A DNA stretch of 64,000 nucleotides from Bacteroidales bacterium (GTDB lineage Bacteria; Bacteroidota; Bacteroidia; Bacteroidales; P3). Shown here piece by piece: positions 19,470 to 27,280 of the stretch. Under the pieces are notes generated by a model. The model saw only the letters and a program-made list of their open reading frames with translations, searched no databases and had not been told where the DNA came from. Where the stretch lies: the NCBI GenBank assembly GCA_017522105.1, contig JAFXAA010000016.1:51066-115065 (forward strand). The letters run 5' to 3'. How positions within the stretch are numbered: position 1 is the stretch's first letter; every line of letters begins with the position of its first letter. A program made the translations under genes and the position numbers.

Positions 19470-20801
19470 TCACTGTTTGCCTCTCTTCAGGCGTCGCTCA
19501 AGCTTCTGCTTCAGGTCGCTCTCCAGCGGCACGTAGTTGTATTGCTGCCAGAAGGAGTCGTCGTAGCGCACCTCTCCGACGTTGCGGTCGGTGATGGAGA
19601 CGGCTTTGGCAGGCTGTATGTCGTTGCGGCGCAGGAAGCTTCTGTTGCCCGGCCGCAGGCGCGTGAGGTAGCCTTGCTGCATGAGCACGAGGTGCTGTAC
19701 GGGAGCCCCCATGCGGCTGCCAGCGGCGCAGTAGAGCGTCAGCTCGTTGCGGTCGTTGTAGGAGGTGAGGGTGTGGCGGCCGCCGACTTCGCCGAAGTGC
19801 TGCACGCTGTGTGTTGTTGCACTCACCGAGTCAAGCCCTACCTTGCGCATGATGGGCCGCAGGATGAGAGGGAATTTGTTGATGCCTTCCGTGGCATTCG
19901 TCTCTATCTTGGTGATGGCGAGGGTGCCGTATTCTATGGTGAGGCGCACCGTCATTCTGACGTTGGCCTTGATGCCGGCGCCCACATTCTCCTTTTCCTT
20001 CTTTCTGCGCATGGTGACGAGGTAGTAGGAGTGTCCTTCGGCGTCGGTGATTTCCTTGGCGCTGTAGGTCCAGTTGCCTGGCTTGGCGAACATCTCGTGG
20101 ATATACGGCATCTCGAGGTCGTCCTGTACTACCCCCTCGTCATAGTATGTGGAGTAGGCGTCGCCGAGGCCTACGGTGAGGCTGTTGACGTAGGCGGTGT
20201 CGAGCACCAGCAGGCGGTCGTAGCGTATGGCCTTGTAGTTGCTGCCTATGTAGCGCCCGTCGCTGCCCTTTTTGAGCTTCTTGGTCTTGTGGTGTTTGTC
20301 GTAGCCCACGCGCAGGGCGTCGAAGACCATCTCGTCGAAGAGGAATATGTCGTTGTTGAGGAGACGGCAGTCGCGGAAGAAGAAGGTGCCGATGGTGGTG
20401 TCGCAGTGGAAGTTGCGCGGTATGCGCGCCACGGCGGCCTGCACCAGGTCGGGTATCTTCTTGTATTCCTCCACCGATACTTCCCGCAGCTTGACGATAT
20501 TGGGCGCCAGCCGGCGGTCTGGCTTGCGCAGCAGGGTGGCCACGCTCACGGTGTCGCGGCGGTAGCCCACCATGGAGAAGACTATGTTGCCCCTGGCCTG
20601 CTCTGCGTTCAGCTTCAGTACATAGCGCCCTTCGCCGTTGGACGAGGTGTATGCGCTGCCGTCTTCGGCGTAGACGGTCACGCCCGCCATGGCTTCGTGG
20701 CGTTCACTGTCGGTGATGCGCCCTTGCAGTACGGTCTGCTGCTGGGCGTTGGCGCAGAGGCCGATGGCCGTGGCCAGTATGGCGAGAGCCAGGCGTTTCA
20801 T
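19470..20801 (-). CDS. exported protein with carboxypeptidase-regulatory-like domain
   Basis: This is a 443-residue protein with a signal peptide (MKRLALAILATAIGLCANAQ). Residues about 22-100 form a CarboxypepD_reg-like beta-sandwich (LQGRITDSERHEAMAGVTVY; FSMVGYRRDTVSV), as found at the N-terminus of SusC-type receptors. The remaining 340 residues resemble large Bacteroidetes proteins of unknown function (FHCDTTIGTFFFRDC; FDALRVGYDKHHKTKKLKKG). There is no TonB barrel. Its start overlaps the stop of the PLP-lyase gene by 4 bp, so the two are coupled. Envelope location is inferred. Confidence 0.75.
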   Translation of the reverse strand: MKRLALAILATAIGLCANAQQQTVLQGRITDSERHEAMAGVTVYAEDGSAYTSSNGEGRYVLKLNAEQARGNIVFSMVGYRRDTVSVATLLRKPDRRLAPNIVKLREVSVEEYKKIPDLVQAAVARIPRNFHCDTTIGTFFFRDCRLLNNDIFLFDEMVFDALRVGYDKHHKTKKLKKGSDGRYIGSNYKAIRYDRLLVLDTAYVNSLTVGLGDAYSTYYDEGVVQDDLEMPYIHEMFAKPGNWTYSAKEITDAEGHSYYLVTMRRKKEKENVGAGIKANVRMTVRLTIEYGTLAITKIETNATEGINKFPLILRPIMRKVGLDSVSATTHSVQHFGEVGGRHTLTSYNDRNELTLYCAAGSRMGAPVQHLVLMQQGYLTRLRPGNRSFLRRNDIQPAKAVSITDRNVGEVRYDDSFWQQYNYVPLESDLKQKLERRLKRGKQ

Positions 20802-21979
20802 CTGTCTGTTGCGTCTAATGTGGCGGCAATCCGTTCAAGGGCGTCGAGGAGCTGGGCACGGGGGCAGCCGATGTTGAGCCTGAAGCAGCCCTCGTATTCC
20901 TTGCCACCAAATGTCGTGCCGTCGTTCATGACCACACGGGCCTCGCTGATGAAGCGGTCGGCCAGTACGTTGTGGGGGATGCGGTAGGCTGAGAAGTCGA
21001 GCCATGCCAGGTAGGAGGCCTCGGGCAGCACGGCCTTGACTTTGGGCAGGCGCTCTTGCAAGAAGGCCCCAAGTGCCTGTACGTTAGCGTTCAGATATTC
21101 CAGCATCTGGCGCTGCCACTCCTCGCCCTGCGCGAAGGCTGCCTCGGCGGCTGTGAAGGCGAAGATGTTGCCTCCGGCCACACCCAGAGCGTCGAGCCAG
21201 CCGTAGAAGCGTTTCCTTATGGGCTCGTCGCTGATGTGGCAGATGGAACTGCCGAGACCGGCGATGTTGAAGGTCTTGCTGGGAGCCATGAAGGTGATGC
21301 TGTGGCGCGCGGCGGCGGGGCTGACGGTGCTGTAGCTCACGTGGCGGCCGCCCGGCAGGGTGAGGTCGGCGTGTATCTCGTCGCTGATGACGATGAGCCC
21401 TTTGCGCTCGCAGATGTCGGCGATGCGGAGAAGCGTCTCCGTGCCCCAGAGGGTGCCTGCGGGGTTGTGGGGGTTGCTCATGATGAAGACCTTGCAGCCT
21501 TCGGCCTTGCGCTCGAGGTCGTCGAAGTCTATCACGAACCGTCCGCCGGCAATCTTCAGCTGGCTGCACACCACCTCGCGGCCGCAGCCCTTTGGCACGT
21601 TGAGGAAGGGCGGGTAGACGGGCGTGGTGACCAGCACGCGGTCGCCGGGCTCCGTCAGCGCCAGCAGGGCGTAGCTGATGCCGGCCACGATGCCGGGGAT
21701 GAAGTGGAGAGTGTCCTTGTCGGTGTGGATGCCGTAGTGCTTCGAGAGCCAGGCGGTGACTGCCTGCCAGTAGCCCGCTGAGGGCATCGTGTAGCCCAGC
21801 ACGGGATGCTCCAGGCGCCGGCGCATGGCCTCCACCACGAAGTCGGGCGCCGCCCAGTCGTTGTCCGCCACCCACATGGGCAGCATGTCGTCGCGGCCGT
21901 ACATGCCCGGCAGGGCGTCCCACTTGAAGCAGTCCGTCCCGCGGCGCTCTATCTGTGTGTCGAAGTTGTATTGTTTCAT
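20798..21979 (-). CDS. patB: PatB/MalY-type PLP-dependent cystathionine beta-lyase
   Basis: This is a 393-residue fold-type I aminotransferase. The start MKQYNFDTQIERRGTDCFKW at 21979 is chosen because it gives the canonical N-terminus; the longer open reading upstream runs through a repeat element. Motifs are MWVADNDW, GYTMPSAGYWQ, SNPHNPAGTLW, ISDEIHADL, and APSKTFNIAGL with the Schiff-base lysine K235. These enzymes cleave C-S bonds of cystathionine or cysteine; some also act as regulators. A CAAAAATA (TATTTTTG on the minus strand, 22033-22026) probably provides the promoter. Confidence 0.88.
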   Translation of the reverse strand: MKQYNFDTQIERRGTDCFKWDALPGMYGRDDMLPMWVADNDWAAPDFVVEAMRRRLEHPVLGYTMPSAGYWQAVTAWLSKHYGIHTDKDTLHFIPGIVAGISYALLALTEPGDRVLVTTPVYPPFLNVPKGCGREVVCSQLKIAGGRFVIDFDDLERKAEGCKVFIMSNPHNPAGTLWGTETLLRIADICERKGLIVISDEIHADLTLPGGRHVSYSTVSPAAARHSITFMAPSKTFNIAGLGSSICHISDEPIRKRFYGWLDALGVAGGNIFAFTAAEAAFAQGEEWQRQMLEYLNANVQALGAFLQERLPKVKAVLPEASYLAWLDFSAYRIPHNVLADRFISEARVVMNDGTTFGGKEYEGCFRLNIGCPRAQLLDALERIAATLDATDR

Positions 21980-22129
21980 TGTTTCAATGTGTTGTGGCTT
22001 TGTCGGGGCTGTTTGAAAAACGCTGCAAAAATACGAAAAATTTGGATGATTCAGGGCAAATGCATGAAATTTAACATTTTCCTTACGCAGACAGCCTTGG
22101 AGAGGCTGGATTGCAATAACCCCGGACAA

Positions 22130-22300
22130 GCGTTCACGGCGCAGTCTGGGGTGAATGGACGCCATGCTGCCCATGCGTCTCGAAGAGACGCTACTCCGGG
22201 ACGAGGTGGCGTCTCTCCGGGACGCATGACGGGTCCTGTTGTTGCTCATACCCCACACTGCAGTGTGGGGTTATTGGGATTGAGCCTCTTCGAGGCTTCA
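22130..22300. repeat. palindrome-rich intergenic element
   Basis: This stretch contains three strong palindromes: GCGTCTC-GAA-GAGACGC (22175-22191), a perfect 20-bp CCCCACACTG/CAGTGTGGGG (22251-22270), and GCCTC-TTC-GAGGC (22284-22296). It is open on the minus strand, giving an Arg/Ser-rich reading (MASIHPRLRRERLSG and following) that looks like translated repeat rather than protein. I recall similar readings as spurious ORFs in gut Bacteroidales; copy number cannot be checked here. Confidence 0.6.
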
Positions 22301-22335
22301 TGTACAACATCTCTCTGCCAGCCATCATGCATCGC

Positions 22336-22440
22336 CTACGGACCCTCTACGGCCCCCCTACGGAGTCCCTACGGCTGAGTTTCGGCTTTCCACTGAAGAA
22401 CGGCCGTAGGGGCTCCGTAGGGGCTCCGTAGGGACTCCGT
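22336..22440. repeat. 11-nt stutter hairpin, CTACGG family, copy 2
   Basis: The left arm (22336-22375) and right arm (22403-22440) consist of units such as CGGAGTCCCTA and GGGGCTCCGTA. The loop TTTCCACTGAAGAACGG is shared with copy 1 at 15347-15446, showing common descent. It sits immediately upstream of the promoter at 22478-22508. Confidence 0.85.
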
Positions 22441-22477
22441 GTCAAAACACCCCCATTTTGCCTCCCGAAAAAAATAT

Positions 22478-22508
22478 TTTGCCGGTTTGGAAAAACTTTG
22501 TATCTTTG
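22478..22508 (+). promoter_or_regulatory. consensus promoter of the vWA-like lipoprotein gene
   Basis: TTTG (22478-22481), a 19-bp spacer and TATCTTTG (22501-22508) fit the Bacteroidetes consensus exactly. The 5' leader to the start codon at 22803 is about 290 nt and highly structured. Confidence 0.8.
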
Positions 22509-22580
22509 CACTCGGTTTCGGTGTCTGAAAACACCAGAACCGAAAGTGTTTGAAAATACGAAGCGTTATGCTCGGCCTGC

Positions 22581-22699
22581 AATCGGAAACGTGAGAAATT
22601 TCCAGGAATAATAAGGCAAGCGAGTAATAATGGTTCGCGCGCGTAGCGTGGACTTTTTACTGCATCTGCTTTATTAGGTAATTCTCACGACCTCCGATT
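22581..22699 (+). ncRNA. long structured leader hairpin
   Basis: An interrupted stem of about 30 bp: AATCGGA (22581-22587) with TCCGATT (22693-22699), CGTGAGAA (22590-22597) with TTCTCACG (22682-22689), TAATAAGGCA (22609-22618) with TGCTTTATTA (22667-22676, one G-U), and AGTAA (22623-22627) with TTACT (22657-22661). A smaller hairpin (GGTGT/ACACC) precedes it near 22517-22534. This could be a regulatory leader, an sRNA or the footprint of a small mobile element. I do not recognise the motif. Confidence 0.55.
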
Positions 22700-22802
22700 G
22701 AAGACGTGGTATACAGTTCCACGCTTCTTGTTTTATACATTGCGTCCGCGGAACGGGGCAGCAGCAAGAGGTTGCGCACGACACGAACCAAGTGCTGACG
22801 AT

Positions 22803-24221
22803 ATGCGAAAAGTCACAAGACTCATGGCATGCATGGTGATGGGCATGGCCGTCATGCTCGCTGGATGCAGCAAGGACGAAAACGCCAACTCTACCAGCGA
22901 TGGCAACGGAAGCGACAATGAAACTGGCGAGGGCATCTACCTCGGCATTATCGGCTTCAACGACCAGCTGTATATCAAAGACATCAGCAAACTGAACCAG
23001 TCGACGGTGTCCGGTTTCACTGGTTTCATCAACGGTTTGACGTCAGGCAACGGCACCGGGCTGTATTTCGCTGACTACACGGCATTGCAAAAAATGCACG
23101 CCTGCGCAAAACCGCCGAAACTCAAGAACGTGGCATTGGTAACATTCACCGACGGCCTGGACAATGTGTCGCTCGCCAACGATGCACTGAACCCTGAGAA
23201 CTACAACAGCACGGCAGAATATCGCGAAGCACTGCACAACAAGATTATCAATGACCAGGTCCATGGCATCAACGTAGCTGCTTACACCATAGGTCTCAAA
23301 GGCAACGACGTCACCGACAACGCCTTGTTTATGGAAAATCTGCGCAAACTGGCCAGCAGTGACAACAATGTCTTCCAGGTGGCCAACATGGACGAGGCCA
23401 TGCAGCGTTTCCGCGAGATTGCCGAAAACCTGTACTCCGTCTCCACCTCCGTCAACCTGGGAGTGAACGTGCCCGGCGGCTACGACGACGGCCAGGTGCT
23501 GCGCTTCACGTTCGACAACGCGAGTGCAGCTACCAGCTCCAGCCGTTATATCGAGGCCACCTATCGCCGCAGCAACGGCCGCACGCTGGAGAGCATCAGT
23601 TACCACGGTTTGGCGCAGGGAGCCACGTCGATATCATCCTCCTCCTCGCAGGGCACTTACTATCAGTTCCTGTTCGAAGACTTGAAGTATGCAGACGGCA
23701 CCTCCATATCGCAGGCCGATATCAACAACATCATGCTGTGGAAGAAAACCAGCACCGGTGGTTGGGACCGTGAGTCGGAGTTCGACCCCGCAAGTTCGAG
23801 CAACATTACCGAGGACAAGAGCAGCGCACTTATCATGCTTGTGCTTGACTGCACCAACTCGCTCGGCAACGACTTCAGCAGGATGCAGCAGGCTGGCAAG
23901 AGCTTTGTGCAAACGCTGGCCAATTATGGTGGCGGAGGAGATCAGCCGGTTGCAGGCTCTCTTGCTGGTACACAATGGAAGCATTCCGAGAGCGGATACA
24001 GCAGCGGATATTACTATTCATACAGTGAGACTCTCAACTTCTATACTGCAAGTGACGGCTTGTATGATTACATTGACAACGAGGGCGACTCTGAAACTGT
24101 ACAATTCTCATACACATATAATGACGGCAACGGAACCATCACTGCAAGCGGTACAACCATTACATTCTCCATATCAGGGAACCAGTTGAACCTGGACGGA
24201 ACCGTATACACCAAACAATAG
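22803..24221 (+). CDS. lipoprotein with degenerate vWA-like domain and C-terminal lipocalin-like domain
   Basis: This is a 472-residue protein. The start at 22803 is chosen because it gives a lipoprotein signal (MRKVTRLMACMVMGMAVMLAGC); an upstream ATG would put about 35 unlikely residues before it and lies at the edge of the leader hairpin. Residues about 45-230 resemble a von Willebrand A domain (ALVTFTDGLDNVS; GINVAAYTIGL; FQVANMDEAMQRFREIAENL), but the first metal motif DxSxS is absent (IIGFNDQLYI). The last 85 residues (LAGTQWKHSESGYSSGY onward) look like a small beta-barrel. Possibly surface-exposed and adhesive; the role is unknown. Confidence 0.7.
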   Translation: MRKVTRLMACMVMGMAVMLAGCSKDENANSTSDGNGSDNETGEGIYLGIIGFNDQLYIKDISKLNQSTVSGFTGFINGLTSGNGTGLYFADYTALQKMHACAKPPKLKNVALVTFTDGLDNVSLANDALNPENYNSTAEYREALHNKIINDQVHGINVAAYTIGLKGNDVTDNALFMENLRKLASSDNNVFQVANMDEAMQRFREIAENLYSVSTSVNLGVNVPGGYDDGQVLRFTFDNASAATSSSRYIEATYRRSNGRTLESISYHGLAQGATSISSSSSQGTYYQFLFEDLKYADGTSISQADINNIMLWKKTSTGGWDRESEFDPASSSNITEDKSSALIMLVLDCTNSLGNDFSRMQQAGKSFVQTLANYGGGGDQPVAGSLAGTQWKHSESGYSSGYYYSYSETLNFYTASDGLYDYIDNEGDSETVQFSYTYNDGNGTITASGTTITFSISGNQLNLDGTVYTKQ

Positions 24222-24244
24222 TTTTACATAGGATATACTTATTT

Positions 24245-24365
24245 GGCTATTAAACGGGAACGCCTACGGTGTAATCCACGATGCGCCGTAGGTGCTTCCG
24301 TTTAATAGACCGCGCCTGTCTCCACCCGTCACAACCTACGCCGTAGGCGCTTTCGTTTAATAGCC
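24245..24365. repeat. inverted repeat with three copies of one arm
   Basis: The plus arm GGCTATTAAACG...CGCCTACGG (24245-24269) faces two minus copies at 24286-24308 (to GTTTAATAG) and 24341-24365 (to GTTTAATAGCC). Either can pair with the first arm, giving alternative hairpins of about 22-25 bp. It lies between convergent genes, so could act as a bidirectional terminator. Confidence 0.75.
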
Positions 24366-24384
24366 CAGCCCCACGTCTATTTTA

Positions 24385-25050
24385 TTATCTGAAGCTATTC
24401 AGCATGGTTTTGTGCGCGTCGCTGATGCGGAAGCTCTCGCAGGCCTTGCGGATGGTCATGCGGCGCAAGGGGTCGGGGAGGGTGGCTATCAGCGGCAGTG
24501 TGGCGTCCCACTGCTTGGCCAGGGCTGTGGCGAAATACCAGGCCTGCATCATGCGTATGTAGTACTCCTCGCGGCGTATGGCGGTGACCCACCCGAGGTG
24601 TTCGGCACGGAAGTCGCCGTCGAGGAAGTGGCGCAGCAGCATGCCGATGCCGAAGCGCACGCTGTATTCGTGCGGTGCTGCCATCCAACGGCGTATGTGG
24701 GGCAGCAGGGCGGCGTGGTGGCGCGCGAAGCAGAGTGGCGAGAGCTGGTCGCAGGTGGCCCAGTTGTCAACGTAGGGCAGGAAGGCCTCGACTCGCGCCA
24801 GGCAGCGGTTGAAGTCGCGCTCCAGCGCGATGGCGAAGGCATGCAGCTGGTTTTCCTCGAAGGTGCCGTGGGGCAGCGTCGCGAGGAAGGTATCGGCATC
24901 AGGCTCTTTGGCTAACCGTTTGGCCATGGCTCGCAGCGCCGGGGTGCGTACGCCGACGATGCTCTCCGGCGGCAGGGTGGGCAGCAGGCGGCGCTGGAAG
25001 ACGGCATAGCGCTCGTCGCGCTGGGCTTGCAGTTCTGCGGTGATGTTCAT
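24385..25050 (-). CDS. DNA alkylation repair (AlkD-like) protein
   Basis: This is a 221-residue all-helical protein of the DNA_alkylation (HEAT-like) family. Signatures are IVGVRTPALRAMAKRLAK, HGTFEENQLHAFAIA, YVDNWATCDQLSP and GWVTAIRREEYYIRMM. AlkD-type enzymes excise N3- and N7-alkylpurines without base flipping. The start overlaps the stop of the upstream HEAT-like gene by 4 bp, so the two are coupled and may act together. Substrate is inferred from the family only. Confidence 0.85.
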   Translation of the reverse strand: MNITAELQAQRDERYAVFQRRLLPTLPPESIVGVRTPALRAMAKRLAKEPDADTFLATLPHGTFEENQLHAFAIALERDFNRCLARVEAFLPYVDNWATCDQLSPLCFARHHAALLPHIRRWMAAPHEYSVRFGIGMLLRHFLDGDFRAEHLGWVTAIRREEYYIRMMQAWYFATALAKQWDATLPLIATLPDPLRRMTIRKACESFRISDAHKTMLNSFR

Positions 25051-25553
25051 TGTTTGATGGCTTTGAGCAGTTTGTTCCTTGTGCAGCGCACCCCGGCGCC
25101 AAGCTCCGTCGGCTCGAGCAATAGCAGACTTTGGCGCAGCTCGCCGAGCAATTCGGGATATGGAAGCGATATGCTGTAGGCCAGCTTCATGCAGAGCGAG
25201 CGCACGCCGTAGGGTTCGTCGGCGGACATCATGTGCTGGAAGCAGAAGTCGAGCAGCTGCAGGTAGTGTTCCGGCGGGTCATCGGTGCTCCAGTCAAGCC
25301 GCTCGAGCAGCGAGAGCGTGATGCGGCGCAGCGAGGTGTCGGGTGTGGAGATGGCCTTGTGGGTCAGCTCCTCTCGGTGATAGGCTATGTGGTTGTTGTC
25401 TTCTTTGGGAAGGTGTGTCAGCGCCCAGGCGGCGTGCACAGCCTCGGTGTGGTCGTTGCCTTGCAGGGCGCTGAACAAACCCTCGCGGAAGGCGGCGTCG
25501 CTGTGCGCCCGCCGGGCAATAGCCTTGATCTCCTCAATGTGCATAGTGGCCAT
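25047..25553 (-). CDS. HEAT-like helical protein coupled to the AlkD-like gene
   Basis: This is a 168-residue protein, start MATMHIEEIKAIARRAHSD (ATG 25544, three codons later, is also possible). It is entirely helical with repeat-like hairpins (FREGLFSALQGND; TEAVHAAWALTHLPKED; SLRRITLSLLERLDW). It overlaps the alkylation repair gene by 4 bp. No catalytic motif is seen. A longer open reading upstream overlaps the lipoprotein gene and is rejected. Confidence 0.65.
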   Translation of the reverse strand: MATMHIEEIKAIARRAHSDAAFREGLFSALQGNDHTEAVHAAWALTHLPKEDNNHIAYHREELTHKAISTPDTSLRRITLSLLERLDWSTDDPPEHYLQLLDFCFQHMMSADEPYGVRSLCMKLAYSISLPYPELLGELRQSLLLLEPTELGAGVRCTRNKLLKAIKQ

Positions 25554-25563
25554 GGTACCACTG

Positions 25564-26499
25564 TCATTGGATACATACCGCCGGCCAGCCGTAGTCCTGA
25601 TAGTAGCTGTAGTGGAGGTTGTGGTGCCGGAGGTAGTAGCGCAGCTGTTCGCGGCGGACGGCCTCTTGTACGTCGTGGTTGGAGTGCATGTTCTGGAAGA
25701 CATCGTAGTGCGAGCCGAAGATGCGGTGTGCACTTGGCAGCCATCCGGCGCCGTCAACGGTCTGCTCGAAGCTCTTGACCATGGGCTTGCCGTCTTGTAG
25801 GGCGAGAGTCATGAGGCCGCTGTGGTTGCCGCCGGAGACGCACTTCAGCGTGTCGCCTGCCGGCGAGTACCAGAACACCCAGCTGTCGCACCACACGTGC
25901 GCCTCAGTGTCGCTCACTTCCTCGGCAGCCACAATCATCAGTGAGGGAATGCAGAGGTCTCCCTTGAGGTAGTGTTCGCCGATCTCGCGCACCAGATAGT
26001 CGCCGATGGCGTCGCGCACGGCTTGCTCCTGGCGCGCAATCCCGATGTGGCGCAGGCAGTCGGCCTTGTGGCCGTCGAAGTCTGCCATCAGCCATTGGCC
26101 GTCGACACGCTCCATATAGAGCTTGTGCTCCTCGATGTCGGTGGTGGAGTCAAACGAGCCGTCCTCCCATTGCTGGCGCACGCTGATGGTGGCCACGGCG
26201 TGGTCCTTGTCGGTCTGCTCCACGGCGGTGACGGTGTAGTCGGCTATGGTGCCGCCGTTGCCGGTGACGAAGTAGTAGAGCCATTCATGGTCCATGGCCT
26301 CATGCTCCGGCAGGTGGTTGAACATCGTGTCAAGCACGGCGTAGAAGTCAGCCGTCATGTAGCCCTTGGCCTCTTCCCGCAGCTCGTGGTCGGGAATGTA
26401 GCGGCAGAGCTCTTCGGCCCGCTGTTTCAGTTTCTCTTCGCCCGTTGTGCAGGCCGCCAGCATGAGGACGGCGAGAGCGATTATGGATGTTTTCTTCAT
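25564..26499 (-). CDS. lipoprotein of unknown function
   Basis: This is a 311-residue protein with a lipobox (MKKTSIIALAVLMLAAC). Residues about 25-130 read like a DUF3828-type fold (YMTADFYAVLDTMFNHL; DHAVATISVRQQW; KLYMERVDGQWLMADF), usually found in exported proteins that sense or bind small ligands. The C-terminal half has aromatic-rich stretches (WVFWYSPAGDTLKC; HHNLHYSYYQDYGW). It lies 20 bp downstream of the GNAT gene and 10 bp before the next gene. The role is unknown. Confidence 0.65.
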   Translation of the reverse strand: MKKTSIIALAVLMLAACTTGEEKLKQRAEELCRYIPDHELREEAKGYMTADFYAVLDTMFNHLPEHEAMDHEWLYYFVTGNGGTIADYTVTAVEQTDKDHAVATISVRQQWEDGSFDSTTDIEEHKLYMERVDGQWLMADFDGHKADCLRHIGIARQEQAVRDAIGDYLVREIGEHYLKGDLCIPSLMIVAAEEVSDTEAHVWCDSWVFWYSPAGDTLKCVSGGNHSGLMTLALQDGKPMVKSFEQTVDGAGWLPSAHRIFGSHYDVFQNMHSNHDVQEAVRREQLRYYLRHHNLHYSYYQDYGWPAVCIQ

Positions 26500-26519
26500 T
26501 TTGGTATACTATGTTTGTT

Positions 26520-26804
26520 CTATTTAATCTGACAACTCAGCGGGCCGGTGATTTCGCAGCCGCGGTTGCGGGCCAGCCACAGCTGGGCGTAGCTGCAGGT
26601 GGCCTTGTATTGCCCACCGCGGCGCTCTATCTCCTCCACGGCGCGCCGCACCAGCTCGCCGGCGATGCCTTGGCCCCGCAGGCGGTCGTCCACGTAGGTG
26701 TGGTTGATGACGTAGATGCCGTCCCTCTCGGGGAACGTCACCTCGCCCACCTCCTCGTCGCCCTCGACGGCGTATATCCTGTTCTTTTCGGTGATGTATT
26801 CCAT
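26520..26804 (-). CDS. small GNAT-type N-acetyltransferase (YjdJ-like)
   Basis: This is a 94-residue protein of the short Gcn5-related family. It contains the acetyl-CoA loop DDRLRGQGIAGELVRRAVEE and the family pattern EVTFPERDGIYVINHTYVD. Such proteins are single-domain acetyltransferases with unknown acceptors. The ATG lies just left of a 12-nt stutter repeat that fills the gap to the upstream gene. Confidence 0.85.
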   Translation of the reverse strand: MEYITEKNRIYAVEGDEEVGEVTFPERDGIYVINHTYVDDRLRGQGIAGELVRRAVEEIERRGGQYKATCSYAQLWLARNRGCEITGPLSCQIK

Positions 26805-26805
26805 G

Positions 26806-26850
26806 GTGAATGCGTTAGTGTGTTATTGCTTTAATGCGTTAGTGAGTGTT
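26806..26850. repeat. 12-nt stutter repeat at the 3' end of the YdeI-like gene
   Basis: The units are GTGAATGCGTTA, GTGTGTTATTGC, TTTAATGCGTTA and GTGAGTGTT. Read on the minus strand it supplies the last residues (QHSLTH) and the stop of the YdeI-like gene. The word TTAATGCGTTAGTG recurs in the lipoprotein gene at 46361-46408, almost 20 kb away. Confidence 0.8.
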
Positions 26851-27181
26851 GGGGTTGGGCGTTGCGGCCGGCGTCGGTCATCAGCCCTTGATGTTCCAGC
26901 TCTTGGCAGCGTTGGATGTTGAGGTCGGTCCAGTGGCTGTTCTTGCGGCGTGGCGAGATGCGCTGTGCCAGCCGGCCGTCGGGCATCTTCTTGATGGTGG
27001 AGTCTATCCACCCGAAGCACAGCGTCTCCATGACCACCTCGGCATAGGGCAGCGCCCCCGCCAGGGCCGTCTTCCCCCTGTAGCACGCCACCCAGCACTC
27101 CCGCTCCCGCTGGTGGTTCTCCACGAACCATCTGCGTAGAGCCGCGTGGTCGTCGAATGTCATCAGATTCCGTATCTCCAT
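26831..27181 (-). CDS. YdeI/OmpD-associated-type protein, C-terminally shortened
   Basis: This is a 116-residue protein starting MEIRNLMTFDDHAALRRWF; a longer reading begins inside a hairpin at 27206-27235 and is rejected. The family's N-terminal domain is clear: ENHQRERECWVACYRGK, YAEVVMETLCFGWIDS, RISPRRKNSHWTDLNI, LEHQGLMTDAG. Family members I know are about 190 residues with an additional C-terminal domain. Here the gene ends in a stutter repeat immediately after the N-terminal domain, suggesting truncation. Function of the family is unclear (some are linked to bacteriocin protection). Confidence 0.7.
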   Translation of the reverse strand: MEIRNLMTFDDHAALRRWFVENHQRERECWVACYRGKTALAGALPYAEVVMETLCFGWIDSTIKKMPDGRLAQRISPRRKNSHWTDLNIQRCQELEHQGLMTDAGRNAQPQHSLTH

Positions 27182-27205
27182 CTGACCTGTCTTTTCAACT
27201 ATAGA

Positions 27206-27235
27206 GGGAGACATCCCGGTCAAGGGGTGTCTCCC
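27206..27235. terminator. hairpin between etfA and the YdeI-like gene
   Basis: GGGAGACA (27206-27213) pairs with TGTCTCCC (27228-27235), with an inner CCC/GGG pairing. It lies downstream of etfA on the minus strand and upstream of the YdeI-like start, so is likely an etf-operon terminator, though the T-run is poor. Confidence 0.5.
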
Positions 27236-27280
27236 TGTGTGGTTGCACCACTAATGCAGCATGCAGTACCGCGTAGCGGT

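Noticed and set aside
19434-20987. 517-codon plus-strand frame opposite the carboxypeptidase-regulatory-like gene
   Set aside because: Val/Ala/Gly/His-rich shadow; the minus-strand product has a signal peptide and a recognisable N-terminal domain.
21980-22258. N-terminal extension of the PLP-lyase gene
   Set aside because: The extra 93 residues are Arg/Ser-rich, derive from the palindromic repeat and precede the usual family start; the promoter-like element lies inside.
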